64,000 nucleotides of DNA from Clostridia bacterium (GTDB taxonomy: Bacteria; Bacillota; Clostridia; Oscillospirales; Acutalibacteraceae): contig JAFYNR010000060.1 of the NCBI GenBank assembly GCA_017548045.1, positions 1-64,000 of the forward strand, written 5' to 3'. A program made the translations under genes and the position numbers. Shown here one piece after another: positions 33,214-43,509 of the stretch (position 1 is the stretch's first letter; each line of letters starts with the position of its first letter). The notes beneath the pieces are model-generated. The model had not been told where the DNA came from, searched no databases, and saw only the letters and a list, made by a program, of their open reading frames with translations.

Positions 33214-34102
33214 ATCCTATAAAAACTCTTTTGATTGTCAGGCTGTCCCCAGTGCCGATTTCACCCAGACCGATGAAATTGCCTTCGGGGTCATAAATTC
33301 TGAAAATACCGAGCATTCTCGGATATTTCAGCCTTTGCAGGTCAAGCTCGCCGCCGTTACGGAAACGTCTTGCCTGTGCCTCGGAAACCTTTATGACGGG
33401 ATATTCCTCAAGTGCCTTATCAACGGGAATGAGCACTTTTTCAATCTCTCCGTTTTTCATCTTTTCTTCAAGCTCTTCAACGGTCACCGCCTGCGAAACA
33501 TCAAATCCGTTTGCCTTTGTGCGGCGCAATTCCGTCAGCACGGCACCGCAGCCCAGCGCTTCGCCAAGGTCTGCTATAAGAGTGCGGATATACGTGCCCG
33601 ACGAACATTCAACGGCAATTTCATATTCGCCTGCCTGCTCGTTTTCGCTGAGAATATCTATTGAAAAAACCGTAACCTCTCTTGCCTTACGCTCAACCTC
33701 AATGCCCTGCCTTGCAAGGTCATAAAGCCTCTGTCCGTTAACGGAAACCGCCGAATACATAGGAGGAAGCTGGCTGATATCCCCGATAAAATCCTTTATC
33801 TTTTCCTTCACCTGCTCTGCGGTAACATTGACTTCCCTTGTTTCAAGCACCTTGCCCGTTATATCAAGGGTATCCGTTACCGTGCCCAGACGGAAGGTTG
33901 CGATATAAGCCTTATCGTGGCTGGGCAGAAGCTCGCAGAATCTTGTTGCACCGCCAAGCATCACCGTCAGCACACCCGTTGCCATAGGGTCAAGTGTGCC
34001 TGTATGGCCGCACTTTTTTTCGCCGCATATGCGGCGTACCCTTGCAACTGCACCGAAGGAGGTTATTCCTTTGGGCTTATCGAGAAGAATTATTCCGGTC
34101 AT
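33212..34102 (-). CDS. truB: tRNA pseudouridine-55 synthase
   Basis: 296 aa. N-terminal GIILLDKPKGITSFGAV, then KKCGHTGTLDPMATGVL with the catalytic Asp, YIATFRLG and SGTYIRTLIADLGEALG. TruB makes pseudouridine 55 in the T loop of tRNAs. The C-terminal region (about 210-296) is the PUA-like part. It is the last gene of the rimP-nusA-infB operon, behind a hairpin that may reduce its transcription. Ribosome site AAAGGA. Confidence 0.95.
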   Translation of the reverse strand: MTGIILLDKPKGITSFGAVARVRRICGEKKCGHTGTLDPMATGVLTVMLGGATRFCELLPSHDKAYIATFRLGTVTDTLDITGKVLETREVNVTAEQVKEKIKDFIGDISQLPPMYSAVSVNGQRLYDLARQGIEVERKAREVTVFSIDILSENEQAGEYEIAVECSSGTYIRTLIADLGEALGCGAVLTELRRTKANGFDVSQAVTVEELEEKMKNGEIEKVLIPVDKALEEYPVIKVSEAQARRFRNGGELDLQRLKYPRMLGIFRIYDPEGNFIGLGEIGTGDSLTIKRVFIG

Positions 34103-34118
34103 AATTATCCTTTCACTG

Positions 34119-34148
34119 AAAACGGCAACCCGAATGAGTTGCCGTTTT
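34119..34148 (-). terminator. Hairpin between nrnA and truB
   Basis: 9-11-bp stem AACGGCAAC/GTTGCCGTT (34121-34129 with 34138-34146). On the minus strand only four T follow, so it is probably partial, letting some transcription reach truB. Confidence 0.5.
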
Positions 34149-34149
34149 T

Positions 34150-35115
34150 TTAATCGATTGTAAATGCATCAATCTCCGCCTGAATTTCTTTGAGCAAAGA
34201 GTTGATTGCCTGCTGCCTTGTGCCGTAAAGAGTACAGCCTGCCGCACCCATATGTCCGCCGCCGCCCAGCCGTTTGCAGATTTCGGAAGCGTCGATATCG
34301 CCGTGAGTACGCACGGAAGCCTTGAAGCTGCCGTCTTTAAGCTCTCTCATTGTGACACCCACCAGCACGCCTTCAATCTGACGGGGCAGGTTTGAAAGGC
34401 GGTCAACCTCGCTTTCATCCGAACCGCTTCTCTTATACATATCCTGGGTTACGCACATAAGCGCACATTTATCGGAGCAGTAAAGGCGCATTGTATCAAG
34501 CGCAAGCCTTTCAAGGGCGGCAAAGGTCTTGGTTTTGGTTTCAAAGAACACCTGAATTATGCTGTAAGTATCCGCACCCAGTCTTGCAAGCTCTGCGGCA
34601 ATTTCAAAGGTTCTTACGGTTGTGTTTGAAAAACGGAAGCAGCCCGTATCCGTTGAAACGCCCGTGAAAAGGCAGGATGCCATTACGGGTGTAAATTCCG
34701 CACCCATCTCTTTCAGCAGAAGATAAATCATTTCCGCCGTGGATGCAGAATCCGCTTCAAGATACACCTTGTCGGCATAAAGCATATTTGAGCCGTGGTG
34801 GTCGATGCAAAGGTCTATTGCGGCACCGTATCTGCCTTCATATTCCTTGCCCAGCAGCTTCACATCCGCCACGTCTATTGCGGCAATAAGCTCCGGCTCA
34901 AATTCCTCCTGTGCCAGACCCTCAAACATAAAGGAGAAATCCTTGGGGATAGGGTCGCCGCAGTCAACCTTAACCCTCTTGCCCATAGCGGAAAGACTGC
35001 GGGCAAGGGCGGTTGCACTGCCTAAGGTATCGCCGTCGGGATGTGCGTGGCTCAAAAGCAGTATATTATCTGAATTTTTCAGCAATTCAGCAGTTTCACG
35101 CAGGTCAATTCTCAT
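34150..35115 (-). CDS. nrnA: DHH/DHHA1 phosphoesterase NrnA (oligoribonuclease/pAp phosphatase)
   Basis: 321 aa. DHH motifs ILLLSHAHPDGDTLGSA, AIDVAD and the signature LCIDHHGSN, then a C-terminal DHHA1 domain with LGGGGHMGAAGC. NrnA degrades short RNA oligomers and 3'-phosphoadenosine 5'-phosphate. In Firmicutes this gene commonly follows rbfA, as here. Ribosome site AAGGAG, 18 bases after rbfA. Confidence 0.93.
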   Translation of the reverse strand: MRIDLRETAELLKNSDNILLLSHAHPDGDTLGSATALARSLSAMGKRVKVDCGDPIPKDFSFMFEGLAQEEFEPELIAAIDVADVKLLGKEYEGRYGAAIDLCIDHHGSNMLYADKVYLEADSASTAEMIYLLLKEMGAEFTPVMASCLFTGVSTDTGCFRFSNTTVRTFEIAAELARLGADTYSIIQVFFETKTKTFAALERLALDTMRLYCSDKCALMCVTQDMYKRSGSDESEVDRLSNLPRQIEGVLVGVTMRELKDGSFKASVRTHGDIDASEICKRLGGGGHMGAAGCTLYGTRQQAINSLLKEIQAEIDAFTID

Positions 35116-35133
35116 AATTGACGCTCCTTGTTT

Positions 35134-35487
35134 TTATTCTTCGGTGTGCGAAGTGATATCGCCCAGCATTTTTGCAATGCCCATACCCTTTTCAATGGAG
35201 TCATCGGCAACAAATTTAAGCTCGGGAGTATGGCGCAGGTGCAGGCGTTTGCCTACTTCCCTGCGGATATAACCCGTTGCGCTGGTAAGACCCTTCACCG
35301 CAAGCTTTGCGGTTTCAATGCCTTCCATTGCGCTTACGTAAACCTTTGCAAAGGAAGCATCGGAGCTGACTTCAACATTGACAACAGTCAGCATTCCCTG
35401 AATTCTGGGGTCTTTAAGCTCACGCATAATTGATGCGATTTCGCGTTTTATATCTTCGGACACTCTGTCAATTCTGTATCCTGCCAT
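35134..35487 (-). CDS. rbfA: 30S ribosome-binding factor RbfA
   Basis: 117 aa. MAGYRIDRVSEDIKREI start, DPRIQGMLTVVNVEVSSD and LRHTPELKFVADDSIE are family-typical. RbfA assists maturation of the 30S subunit at low temperature by acting on the 5' end of 16S rRNA. The reading frame is open further upstream inside infB, but ATG 35487 matches the family start. It begins two bases after the infB stop with no good ribosome site, so translation is probably coupled. Confidence 0.94.
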   Translation of the reverse strand: MAGYRIDRVSEDIKREIASIMRELKDPRIQGMLTVVNVEVSSDASFAKVYVSAMEGIETAKLAVKGLTSATGYIRREVGKRLHLRHTPELKFVADDSIEKGMGIAKMLGDITSHTEE

Positions 35488-35489
35488 AA

Positions 35490-37978
<2,489 letters not shown>

Positions 37979-37982
<4 letters not shown>

Positions 37983-38311
37983 AGATTAACCTCCTCTGTT
38001 ACGTTCAGAAGCCCAAGCATGGTTTTTGCAAAGCCTTCGTCATTGACACTTACCACGGCGGATTTAAGACCCGTGGCCTTCCCTATTTCTTCTATGGTTG
38101 AAGCAATCATTCTGACGGGGATATCCCTTCCGTCGAAGGCTGCCTCACGCTCAATCTCTTTTCTCAGCCGCTGAGATGAATCGCTGCTCAGCAGGCAAAG
38201 CTTTGCGCTTTTACTTCTGACGGAGCCTATTGCAGCATCGTGACCGCAGCTTAATCTGCCTGCCCTGCGGCACATTCCGAGAAGTGAGAGGAGCTTGGGA
38301 TTATCATTCAT
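37979..38311 (-). CDS. ylxQ: L7Ae-like RNA-binding protein YlxQ
   Basis: 110 aa. L7Ae/L30e fold, [19 protein letters not shown] near the start and a [13 protein letters not shown] strand-loop. Relatives bind kink-turn RNA; YlxQ is a non-essential ribosome-associated protein always found between ylxR and infB. Overlaps ylxR by eight bases and infB by four. The C-terminal about 30 residues are divergent. Confidence 0.88.
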
Positions 38312-38570
38312 TTTTCAGCTCTTCCTCCATTCTCTCGTAAACGCCGTCGGGAATTGCGCAGGAGAATGCTTTTTCAAGCCTTTTTGCTTTTCTTGCCTTT
38401 ACAAGGCACTCTGCATCGCGGCAAACATATGCCCCTCTGCCTGCCTTCTTGCCCGTAAGGTCAAGTGATATTTCGCCTTCGGGGCTTTTAACTACCCTGA
38501 CAAGCTCTTTTTTAGGCTTCATTTCGTTACAGCCTGTGCATTTTCTCATTGGTATACGGCGGGTCTGCAT
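38304..38570 (-). CDS. ylxR: YlxR (DUF448) RNA-binding protein
   Basis: 88 aa. RRIPMRKCTGCNEMKPKKEL and GRGAYVCRDAECL are the family signatures. YlxR is a small basic protein, reported to bind RNase P RNA or nucleoid targets in different bacteria. Cysteines C11, C14 and two in VCRDAEC could bind zinc. Ribosome site AAGGAG. Canonical place after nusA. Confidence 0.92.
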   Translation of the reverse strand: MQTRRIPMRKCTGCNEMKPKKELVRVVKSPEGEISLDLTGKKAGRGAYVCRDAECLVKARKAKRLEKAFSCAIPDGVYERMEEELKNE

Positions 38571-38609
38571 AATTCAGCTCCTTATAGGTTATTATGGGTT
38601 TACTGCGTA

Positions 38610-39674
38610 TTATTCGTCAAAATTGATAACGGGTTCTTCTGTTTCGGGGTTGATATCGATTTTCCAGCCTGTAAGCTTTGCGGCAAGGCGTGCATTCTGA
38701 CCCTTGTTACCGATAGCAAGTGAAAGCTGACCGTTGGGAACAACTGCTCTGCATGAACGCTCCTCTTCGTTGAGAACGGTTACTGAAATGACATCTGCGG
38801 GAGCAAGGGCTGCTGCAACGTACTGTGCAGGGTCTTCGCTGTAACGTACAACGTCAAGCTTTTCGCCGCCGAGCTGGTCAACAATCTTGTTGATACGTGC
38901 ACCTCTCTGACCGATACATGCACCTACGGGGTCAATATTTTCGTCTGCACTGTGAACGGCAATCTTGCTTCTTGAACCTGCTTCACGGGATACAGACATA
39001 ATTTCAACTGTGCCGTCAAAGATTTCGGGAACTTCGCTTTCAAGAAGGCGGCGTACCAGACCGGGATGTGTTCTTGAAATTGTTGCCTTGGGACCCTTTG
39101 TCGCTTCTCTGATTTCAGCAACATAAACCTTGATAAGGTCGCCCACGTTAAGGTTATCTGTGGGAAGCTGCTCACTTCTGAGAAGTCTTTCGCTGATTTT
39201 TCCGATTTCAACAAAGGCATCGAGTGTTTCGGGGTCAACCTTTGTAACCTTGGCGGTAACGATTTCCTGCTTTTTATTTTCAAACTCAGCTTTAATCTGA
39301 CCGTGCTCAGCCTCTCTGATAGCCTGACGGAGAATATGCTTGCCCTTTTCAGCGGCAATTCTGCTCACTTCCTTGGTTTCAAGCTCGATTTCAATAATGT
39401 CGCCTGCAATGGCATTCTTCTTGAACCTCTTTGCCTGATCAACAGTCATATCCTCATCGGGGTCAAGAACTTCGGTAACAACATTCTTTCTTACGAAAAC
39501 TCTGAAAAGCTGTTCTTCAGAATCGATTTCGCAGAATACGATATCCTTGTTGTTGTAATCTCTTTTTACTGCCGTTACTATTGCTCTCTGAATACCTTCA
39601 AAAAGCAAATCCTCGGAGATTCTCTTCTCCTTAGCCAGATATCTGACTGCCTCAAAAAATTCGTTGTTCTTCAT
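38610..39674 (-). CDS. nusA: Transcription termination/antitermination factor NusA
   Basis: 354 aa, Firmicute-type without C-terminal acidic repeats. N-terminal RNA polymerase-binding domain (1-130), S1 domain (about 133-200), KH1 with VGACIGQRGARINKIV and KH2 with LAIGNKGQNARLAAKL. It controls pausing and termination. I chose ATG 39674 (MKNNEFFEAVRYLA) over the TTG at 39695, which overlaps the AAAGGA ribosome site itself. It begins 17 bases after rimP. A terminator-like hairpin in the operon leader could allow autoregulation. Confidence 0.95.
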   Translation of the reverse strand: MKNNEFFEAVRYLAKEKRISEDLLFEGIQRAIVTAVKRDYNNKDIVFCEIDSEEQLFRVFVRKNVVTEVLDPDEDMTVDQAKRFKKNAIAGDIIEIELETKEVSRIAAEKGKHILRQAIREAEHGQIKAEFENKKQEIVTAKVTKVDPETLDAFVEIGKISERLLRSEQLPTDNLNVGDLIKVYVAEIREATKGPKATISRTHPGLVRRLLESEVPEIFDGTVEIMSVSREAGSRSKIAVHSADENIDPVGACIGQRGARINKIVDQLGGEKLDVVRYSEDPAQYVAAALAPADVISVTVLNEEERSCRAVVPNGQLSLAIGNKGQNARLAAKLTGWKIDINPETEEPVINFDE

Positions 39675-39691
39675 TTTTCCGACCGTTCCTT

Positions 39692-40168
39692 TCAAAAACT
39701 GAAATCATCAAGTTTGATATAGCTTGTTTCTTTTTTCTCAAAGCACATTGCGCTTCCGTCCTCAAGACGCATGGTGACAGTCTTGCCGTCAAAATCCTCA
39801 AGAACGCCTTTGAACTCTCTCACGCCGTCAACGGCTCTGATAAATTTTACCATAATCTTTTCGCCCTTGCACACCTCAAAATGCTCGTCTCTGGTAAGCT
39901 CTCTTTCAACACCGGGTGAGGATACTTCCAGACAGTAACTCTGCTCAATGGGGTCTGCTTCATCGAGGGGCTTATCTATTGCACGGCTCATATTTTCGCA
40001 GTCCGTAATACCTACACCGCCATCCTTATCGATGAAAATGCGTAAAAACCAATCCGCGCCTTCCTTGACAAATCTGATATCCCAGATATCAAGACCAAGC
40101 TGCTCTGCAATGGGTGCTGCAATTTCCCAGACTGCGGCTACGGTATTACCGCCTTTACCTTTTGCCAT
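39692..40168 (-). CDS. rimP: Ribosome maturation factor RimP
   Basis: 158 aa. GLDIWDIRFVKEG, LRIFIDKDGGVGITDCENMSRAID and YCLEVSSPGVERELTRDEHF are the RimP N-domain signature; the C-domain is a short SH3-like barrel. It assists 30S assembly. First gene of the nusA operon with AAGGAG upstream; the leader of about 90 bases contains a U-tract-following hairpin. Confidence 0.94.
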   Translation of the reverse strand: MAKGKGGNTVAAVWEIAAPIAEQLGLDIWDIRFVKEGADWFLRIFIDKDGGVGITDCENMSRAIDKPLDEADPIEQSYCLEVSSPGVERELTRDEHFEVCKGEKIMVKFIRAVDGVREFKGVLEDFDGKTVTMRLEDGSAMCFEKKETSYIKLDDFSF

Positions 40169-40210
40169 AGAAATTCTCCTTTTTTCTTTTTGTGAAAAAT
40201 GTTTTATGCA

Positions 40211-40240
40211 TAAACAAAAGAGCGGGTCGCCCCACTCTTG
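40211..40240 (-). terminator. Terminator-like hairpin in the rimP-nusA leader
   Basis: In minus-strand RNA a continuous 9-bp stem AAGAGUGGG/CCCGCUCUU with a GCGA tetraloop (40218-40239, one U-G pair) runs into UUUUGUUU. On the plus strand the same place has an A-C mismatch, so the structure belongs to the rimP transcript. Confidence 0.65.
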
Positions 40241-40265
40241 TCAAATACATAATCCTACTGTGATT

Positions 40266-40294
40266 ATTTTAACACAGACCTTAATAAATATCAA
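40266..40294 (-). promoter_or_regulatory. Promoter of the rimP-nusA-infB operon
   Basis: TTGATA (40294-40289), 17-bp spacer, TAAAAT (40271-40266). Confidence 0.7.
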
Positions 40295-40323
40295 GCATTA
40301 TTTTAAAATTTTATATTTTGTTA

Positions 40324-40352
40324 TTGATATAGCCGTATTTTAGGTGTAAAAT
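40324..40352 (+). promoter_or_regulatory. Promoter of the amidohydrolase gene
   Basis: TTGATA (40324-40329), 17-bp spacer, TAAAAT (40347-40352); identical hexamers to the divergent rimP promoter. Confidence 0.7.
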
Positions 40353-40385
40353 AATATAAATTCAACAAAAACGGAAGCGGATTTT

Positions 40386-41180
40386 ATGATTATAGATTTT
40401 CACACACACTGTTTTCCAGATAAAATAGCAGAAAAAACCATTGAGATTCTCCGCCTGCGCTCAGGTATCACAAGACCTTTTCACAGAGGAACGGTAAGCA
40501 GTCTGCTTGAACTTCAGAAGAATGACGGTGTTGATTATTCGGTTGTGCTCAATATTGCAACCAACCCCCGACAGCAGACAAACGTAAATAATTTTGCCAT
40601 ATCCCTGAAAGAGGTTGACGGAATAATCCCATTTGGCAGTGTGCATCCCGACAGCCCCGATGCTATTGCAGAACTTGAACGGCTGAAAGAAAGCGGCATA
40701 AAGGGAGTGAAACTTCATCCCGATTATCAGGGCTTTTTCGTTGATGAAAAAAAGATGATTCCCATTTATGAAAAAATCGCAGAACTCGGTATGATAACTC
40801 TTTTCCACTGCGGTTTTGATATAGGCTACCCCGAACCCGTACACTGCACCGCCGAGGCACTTGCAAGCGTACTTCCCGTATTCGGCGGCGCGCCTGTTGT
40901 TGCGGCACATTTCGGCGGAATATGGTCAATGCCCGAAACAAGAAAGCACCTTGCGGGCAAAAATGTTTATTTTGACACTGCCTATTGCTACGGCACCGCA
41001 ACTCCCCGTTACGCAAAAGAAATTATCGATATTCACGGAGTTGATAAAATTCTTTTCGGCAGTGATGCTCCCTGGAATGCACCCTCTCAGGATATAGAGC
41101 TTGTCAGATGCTTCGGTCTTACGCAGGATGAAGAAAAAGCAGTCCTCGGCGGAAACGCACGAAAACTGCTTGGTTTATAA
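40386..41180 (+). CDS. Amidohydrolase family protein (ACMSD-like TIM barrel)
   Basis: 264 aa. Metal motifs: DFHTHCFPD (H6, H8), GVKLHPDYQGF, LFHCGFD, AAHFGG and LFGSDAPW. This set fits the amidohydrolase_2 group, which includes decarboxylases and hydrolases for small carboxylic acids; the substrate is unknown. The spacing between promoter and ATG is short and the ribosome site is weak (CGGAAGCGG). Convergent with the HD nucleotidase gene, with a one-base gap and no terminator. Confidence 0.85.
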   Translation: MIIDFHTHCFPDKIAEKTIEILRLRSGITRPFHRGTVSSLLELQKNDGVDYSVVLNIATNPRQQTNVNNFAISLKEVDGIIPFGSVHPDSPDAIAELERLKESGIKGVKLHPDYQGFFVDEKKMIPIYEKIAELGMITLFHCGFDIGYPEPVHCTAEALASVLPVFGGAPVVAAHFGGIWSMPETRKHLAGKNVYFDTAYCYGTATPRYAKEIIDIHGVDKILFGSDAPWNAPSQDIELVRCFGLTQDEEKAVLGGNARKLLGL

Positions 41181-41181
41181 T

Positions 41182-41763
41182 TTATCTCAATTCGTCCAAT
41201 GTCATTTCATATGCAGGCAGGAATTCCTCCACAAAAACCTTAGCTTCGGGTAAATCCAGCTTTTCAACGGCTTCTTTTATGCCCTCGCCTGCTTTCACAA
41301 ATTCACTGTTGCCTGCCTTTTTCTCCTCGATGCATTTGATGAGAGCGCTGATTTTATCGGCGGCTTTTATAAGCTTCCAAATCTCATCGTCACCTTCGGC
41401 AGGCATAAACATAGGCTCATATTCATCCCTGAAATCCTCGGGAAGCATTGAAACAAGGCTCTTGCAGGCATTCTCCTCAACGGTTTTGTAGGCAAGTCTC
41501 ACTTCCTCGCTGTAATACTTTACGGGGGTAGGCATATCACCTGTAAGTGTTTCGGGAGTATCGTGATAAAGACCCATCAGTGCGGCTCTTTCACCGTTAA
41601 GCTTTTTGCCGAAGCGCTTGTTGCCGATAACCGCAAGTGCGTGGGCAATGACCGCAACCTCAAAGCTGTGCTCGCAAAGATTCTCGCTGTGCTCATTTCT
41701 CATAAGCGCCCAGCGGTTTATATATTTCATTCGTGATACCATTGCGAAAAATCCGTTATCCAT
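41182..41763 (-). CDS. HD-domain 5'-deoxynucleotidase, YfbR-like
   Basis: 193 aa. HD motif residues: LCEHSFEVAVIAHAL and MGLYHDTPETLTGDMPTPVKY, the latter a near match to the YfbR signature. YfbR removes phosphate from deoxynucleoside 5'-monophosphates. A metal-binding Asp occurs again in IKAADKISALIKC. I chose ATG 41763 (AAAGGTG upstream) over the upstream ATG at 41853, which would extend across the divergent promoter region. Confidence 0.85.
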   Translation of the reverse strand: MDNGFFAMVSRMKYINRWALMRNEHSENLCEHSFEVAVIAHALAVIGNKRFGKKLNGERAALMGLYHDTPETLTGDMPTPVKYYSEEVRLAYKTVEENACKSLVSMLPEDFRDEYEPMFMPAEGDDEIWKLIKAADKISALIKCIEEKKAGNSEFVKAGEGIKEAVEKLDLPEAKVFVEEFLPAYEMTLDELR

Positions 41764-41773
41764 AAAATCACCT

Positions 41774-41801
41774 TTGAACTTCTTAGTTTTATCAATATAA
41801 C
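41774..41801 (+). promoter_or_regulatory. Promoter of the TPR-DUF4037-sortase operon
   Basis: TTGAAC (41774-41779), 16-bp spacer, TATAAC (41796-41801). It overlaps the divergent nucleotidase promoter. Confidence 0.6.
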
Positions 41802-41822
41802 ACATTTTATTTGCATTTGCAA
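41794..41822 (-). promoter_or_regulatory. Promoter of the YfbR-like gene
   Basis: TTGCAA (41822-41817), 17-bp spacer, TATATT (41799-41794). Its -10 occupies the same bases as the opposing -10, so simultaneous firing is unlikely. Confidence 0.6.
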
Positions 41823-41837
41823 TGCGGAAAGGCAGAT

Positions 41838-42578
41838 ATGCGTAAAATTTCAATGAGAACGTTCATAAGCGAGCTTGATTCACTCTTTGCAAAAGAAGAT
41901 TGGCAGGGAGCGGAAGCCTGCGTCACCGATTGGCTCAGCCTTGCCCGTGAATGGAGCGATAAGCAGGGTGAACTGATTGTCCTCAACGAAATGACAGGCT
42001 TTTACCGTCAGACAAAGAACGAAGAAAAAGGTCTTGCCGCAGTTAATGAAGCCTTCGCTTTGCTTGACAGCTTTGATTTTGACAAAAAAACCGTCGCTAC
42101 GGTTTATCTCAACGGTGCAACAACAATGAAAGCATTCGGCAAAAGTGCCGAAGCAATGGAATTCTACGAAAAATCTCACAATCTTTTTCTTGAAATCCTT
42201 GATAAAAATGACCCTCTCTTTGCAGGATTTTACAACAATAAGGCTCTTGCCTTGCAGGATTTGAAAAGATATTCCGAAGCCGAAGAATATTTTCTCAAAG
42301 CAATAAAAATTACGGAGTCCTGTCCCAAAAACGAGCTTGAAACCGCAATTTCTTTCGTAAACCTCGCCCATCTCTACTATGACATCGACAGCAGTGACGA
42401 AAGAATAAACAATCTTATGGACAAGGCTCTGGATATTCTTGACTGCCCCGATTATTACGGTTACCAAAAATATGCCTTCACCTGCAGGAAATGTGCACCC
42501 TCTTTCGGATTTTTCGGATTTTTCCTTGCAGAAAAAAAGCTTAACGAAAGGGCGGACAAAATCTATGCAGGGAATTGA
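41838..42578 (+). CDS. Tetratricopeptide repeat protein
   Basis: 246 aa, cytosolic and helical. Consecutive TPR-like helical pairs are visible from about 15 to 215, including AVNEAFALLDSFDFDKKTV, AMEFYEKSHNLFLEILDKND and KRYSEAEEYFLKAIKITE. It probably serves as a protein-binding scaffold. ATG 41838 has GGAAAGG upstream. Its 3' end overlaps the DUF4037 gene by 14 bases, implying coupled expression. The C-terminus (GFFGFFLAEKKLNERADKIY) is hydrophobic-amphipathic. Confidence 0.8.
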   Translation: MRKISMRTFISELDSLFAKEDWQGAEACVTDWLSLAREWSDKQGELIVLNEMTGFYRQTKNEEKGLAAVNEAFALLDSFDFDKKTVATVYLNGATTMKAFGKSAEAMEFYEKSHNLFLEILDKNDPLFAGFYNNKALALQDLKRYSEAEEYFLKAIKITESCPKNELETAISFVNLAHLYYDIDSSDERINNLMDKALDILDCPDYYGYQKYAFTCRKCAPSFGFFGFFLAEKKLNERADKIYAGN

Positions 42579-43509
42579 ACTGAGCCGCCGCTACTACGAA
42601 GAATACGGCATACCGATGATAAAAGAGCAATTTGCCGAATTTGAAAACAGAATTGCCGTTGGTCTTGCAGGCCCGGGGTCGGATTGCTTCGGATTTGACG
42701 ACGAAATTTCCCGTGACCACGATTTCGGCGCAGGCTTCTGCCTCTGGCTTACGGATGAAGATAATGAGCTTTTCGGCTTTCAGCTTGCCCGTGCATACGG
42801 CAGGCTTCCGAAAATTTTTATGGACGTTGAAAAAGGCAGAACAAATTCCTACGGCACCGCACGCTACGGTGTCAAATCAATATCCGATTTTTATATGCCG
42901 CTGACGGGCTGCAAGGGTGCGCCCGAAACCCCTTTACAATGGCTTTACGTTCCCGAAAGCTCACTTGCCGCCGCTACAAACGGTTGTGTTTTCAGAGACG
43001 ATCTCGGTAAATTCAGCGAAATACGAAATACGATTTCAAATGGTATGCCCGAGGATATAAAGCTCAAAAAGCTTGCCGCAAGGCTGATTTTTATGGCACA
43101 AAGCGGTCAGTATAATTTTTCACGTTGTATTTCTCACGGCGAAACGGGTGCCGCCGCACTTGCCGCCGCAGAATTCGTAAAAAACACCGCATCCCTCGTA
43201 TATCTCATAAACGGAAAATATGCTCCGTTTTATAAATGGGCATTAAGAGGAATGAAAAATCTTGAAATTTTTTCCGGTTTTTCGGAAAAACTTTCCTGCC
43301 TGCTTACGGGCGGCTTCACTGCCGATGAAATCGCAGTCAAGCAGAGCATAATTGAAAATATCTGCTCACTGACGGCGGATTATATGCGTAATTCGGGTCT
43401 TGCCGAAAGCGGTTCGGATTTTCTTGAACCCCTTGCATATCAGGTGCAGAACAAAATAAGAAATTCCGAAATACGATCATTACACATAATGGAAGGAGGG
43501 TCCCCTTGA
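42565..43509 (+). CDS. DUF4037 nucleotidyltransferase-like protein
   Basis: 314 aa. The N-terminus ELSRRYYEEYGIPMI and AVGLAGPGSDCFGFDDEISRDHDFG are the DUF4037 signature; the GS-x-D-x-D arrangement resembles the active site of minimal nucleotidyltransferases. The remainder is helical. The family is presumed to transfer nucleotides to an unknown substrate or protein; no proven activity known to me. ATG 42565 fits the conserved family start. It overlaps the TPR gene by 14 bases and the sortase gene by four. Confidence 0.82.
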   Translation: MQGIELSRRYYEEYGIPMIKEQFAEFENRIAVGLAGPGSDCFGFDDEISRDHDFGAGFCLWLTDEDNELFGFQLARAYGRLPKIFMDVEKGRTNSYGTARYGVKSISDFYMPLTGCKGAPETPLQWLYVPESSLAAATNGCVFRDDLGKFSEIRNTISNGMPEDIKLKKLAARLIFMAQSGQYNFSRCISHGETGAAALAAAEFVKNTASLVYLINGKYAPFYKWALRGMKNLEIFSGFSEKLSCLLTGGFTADEIAVKQSIIENICSLTADYMRNSGLAESGSDFLEPLAYQVQNKIRNSEIRSLHIMEGGSP

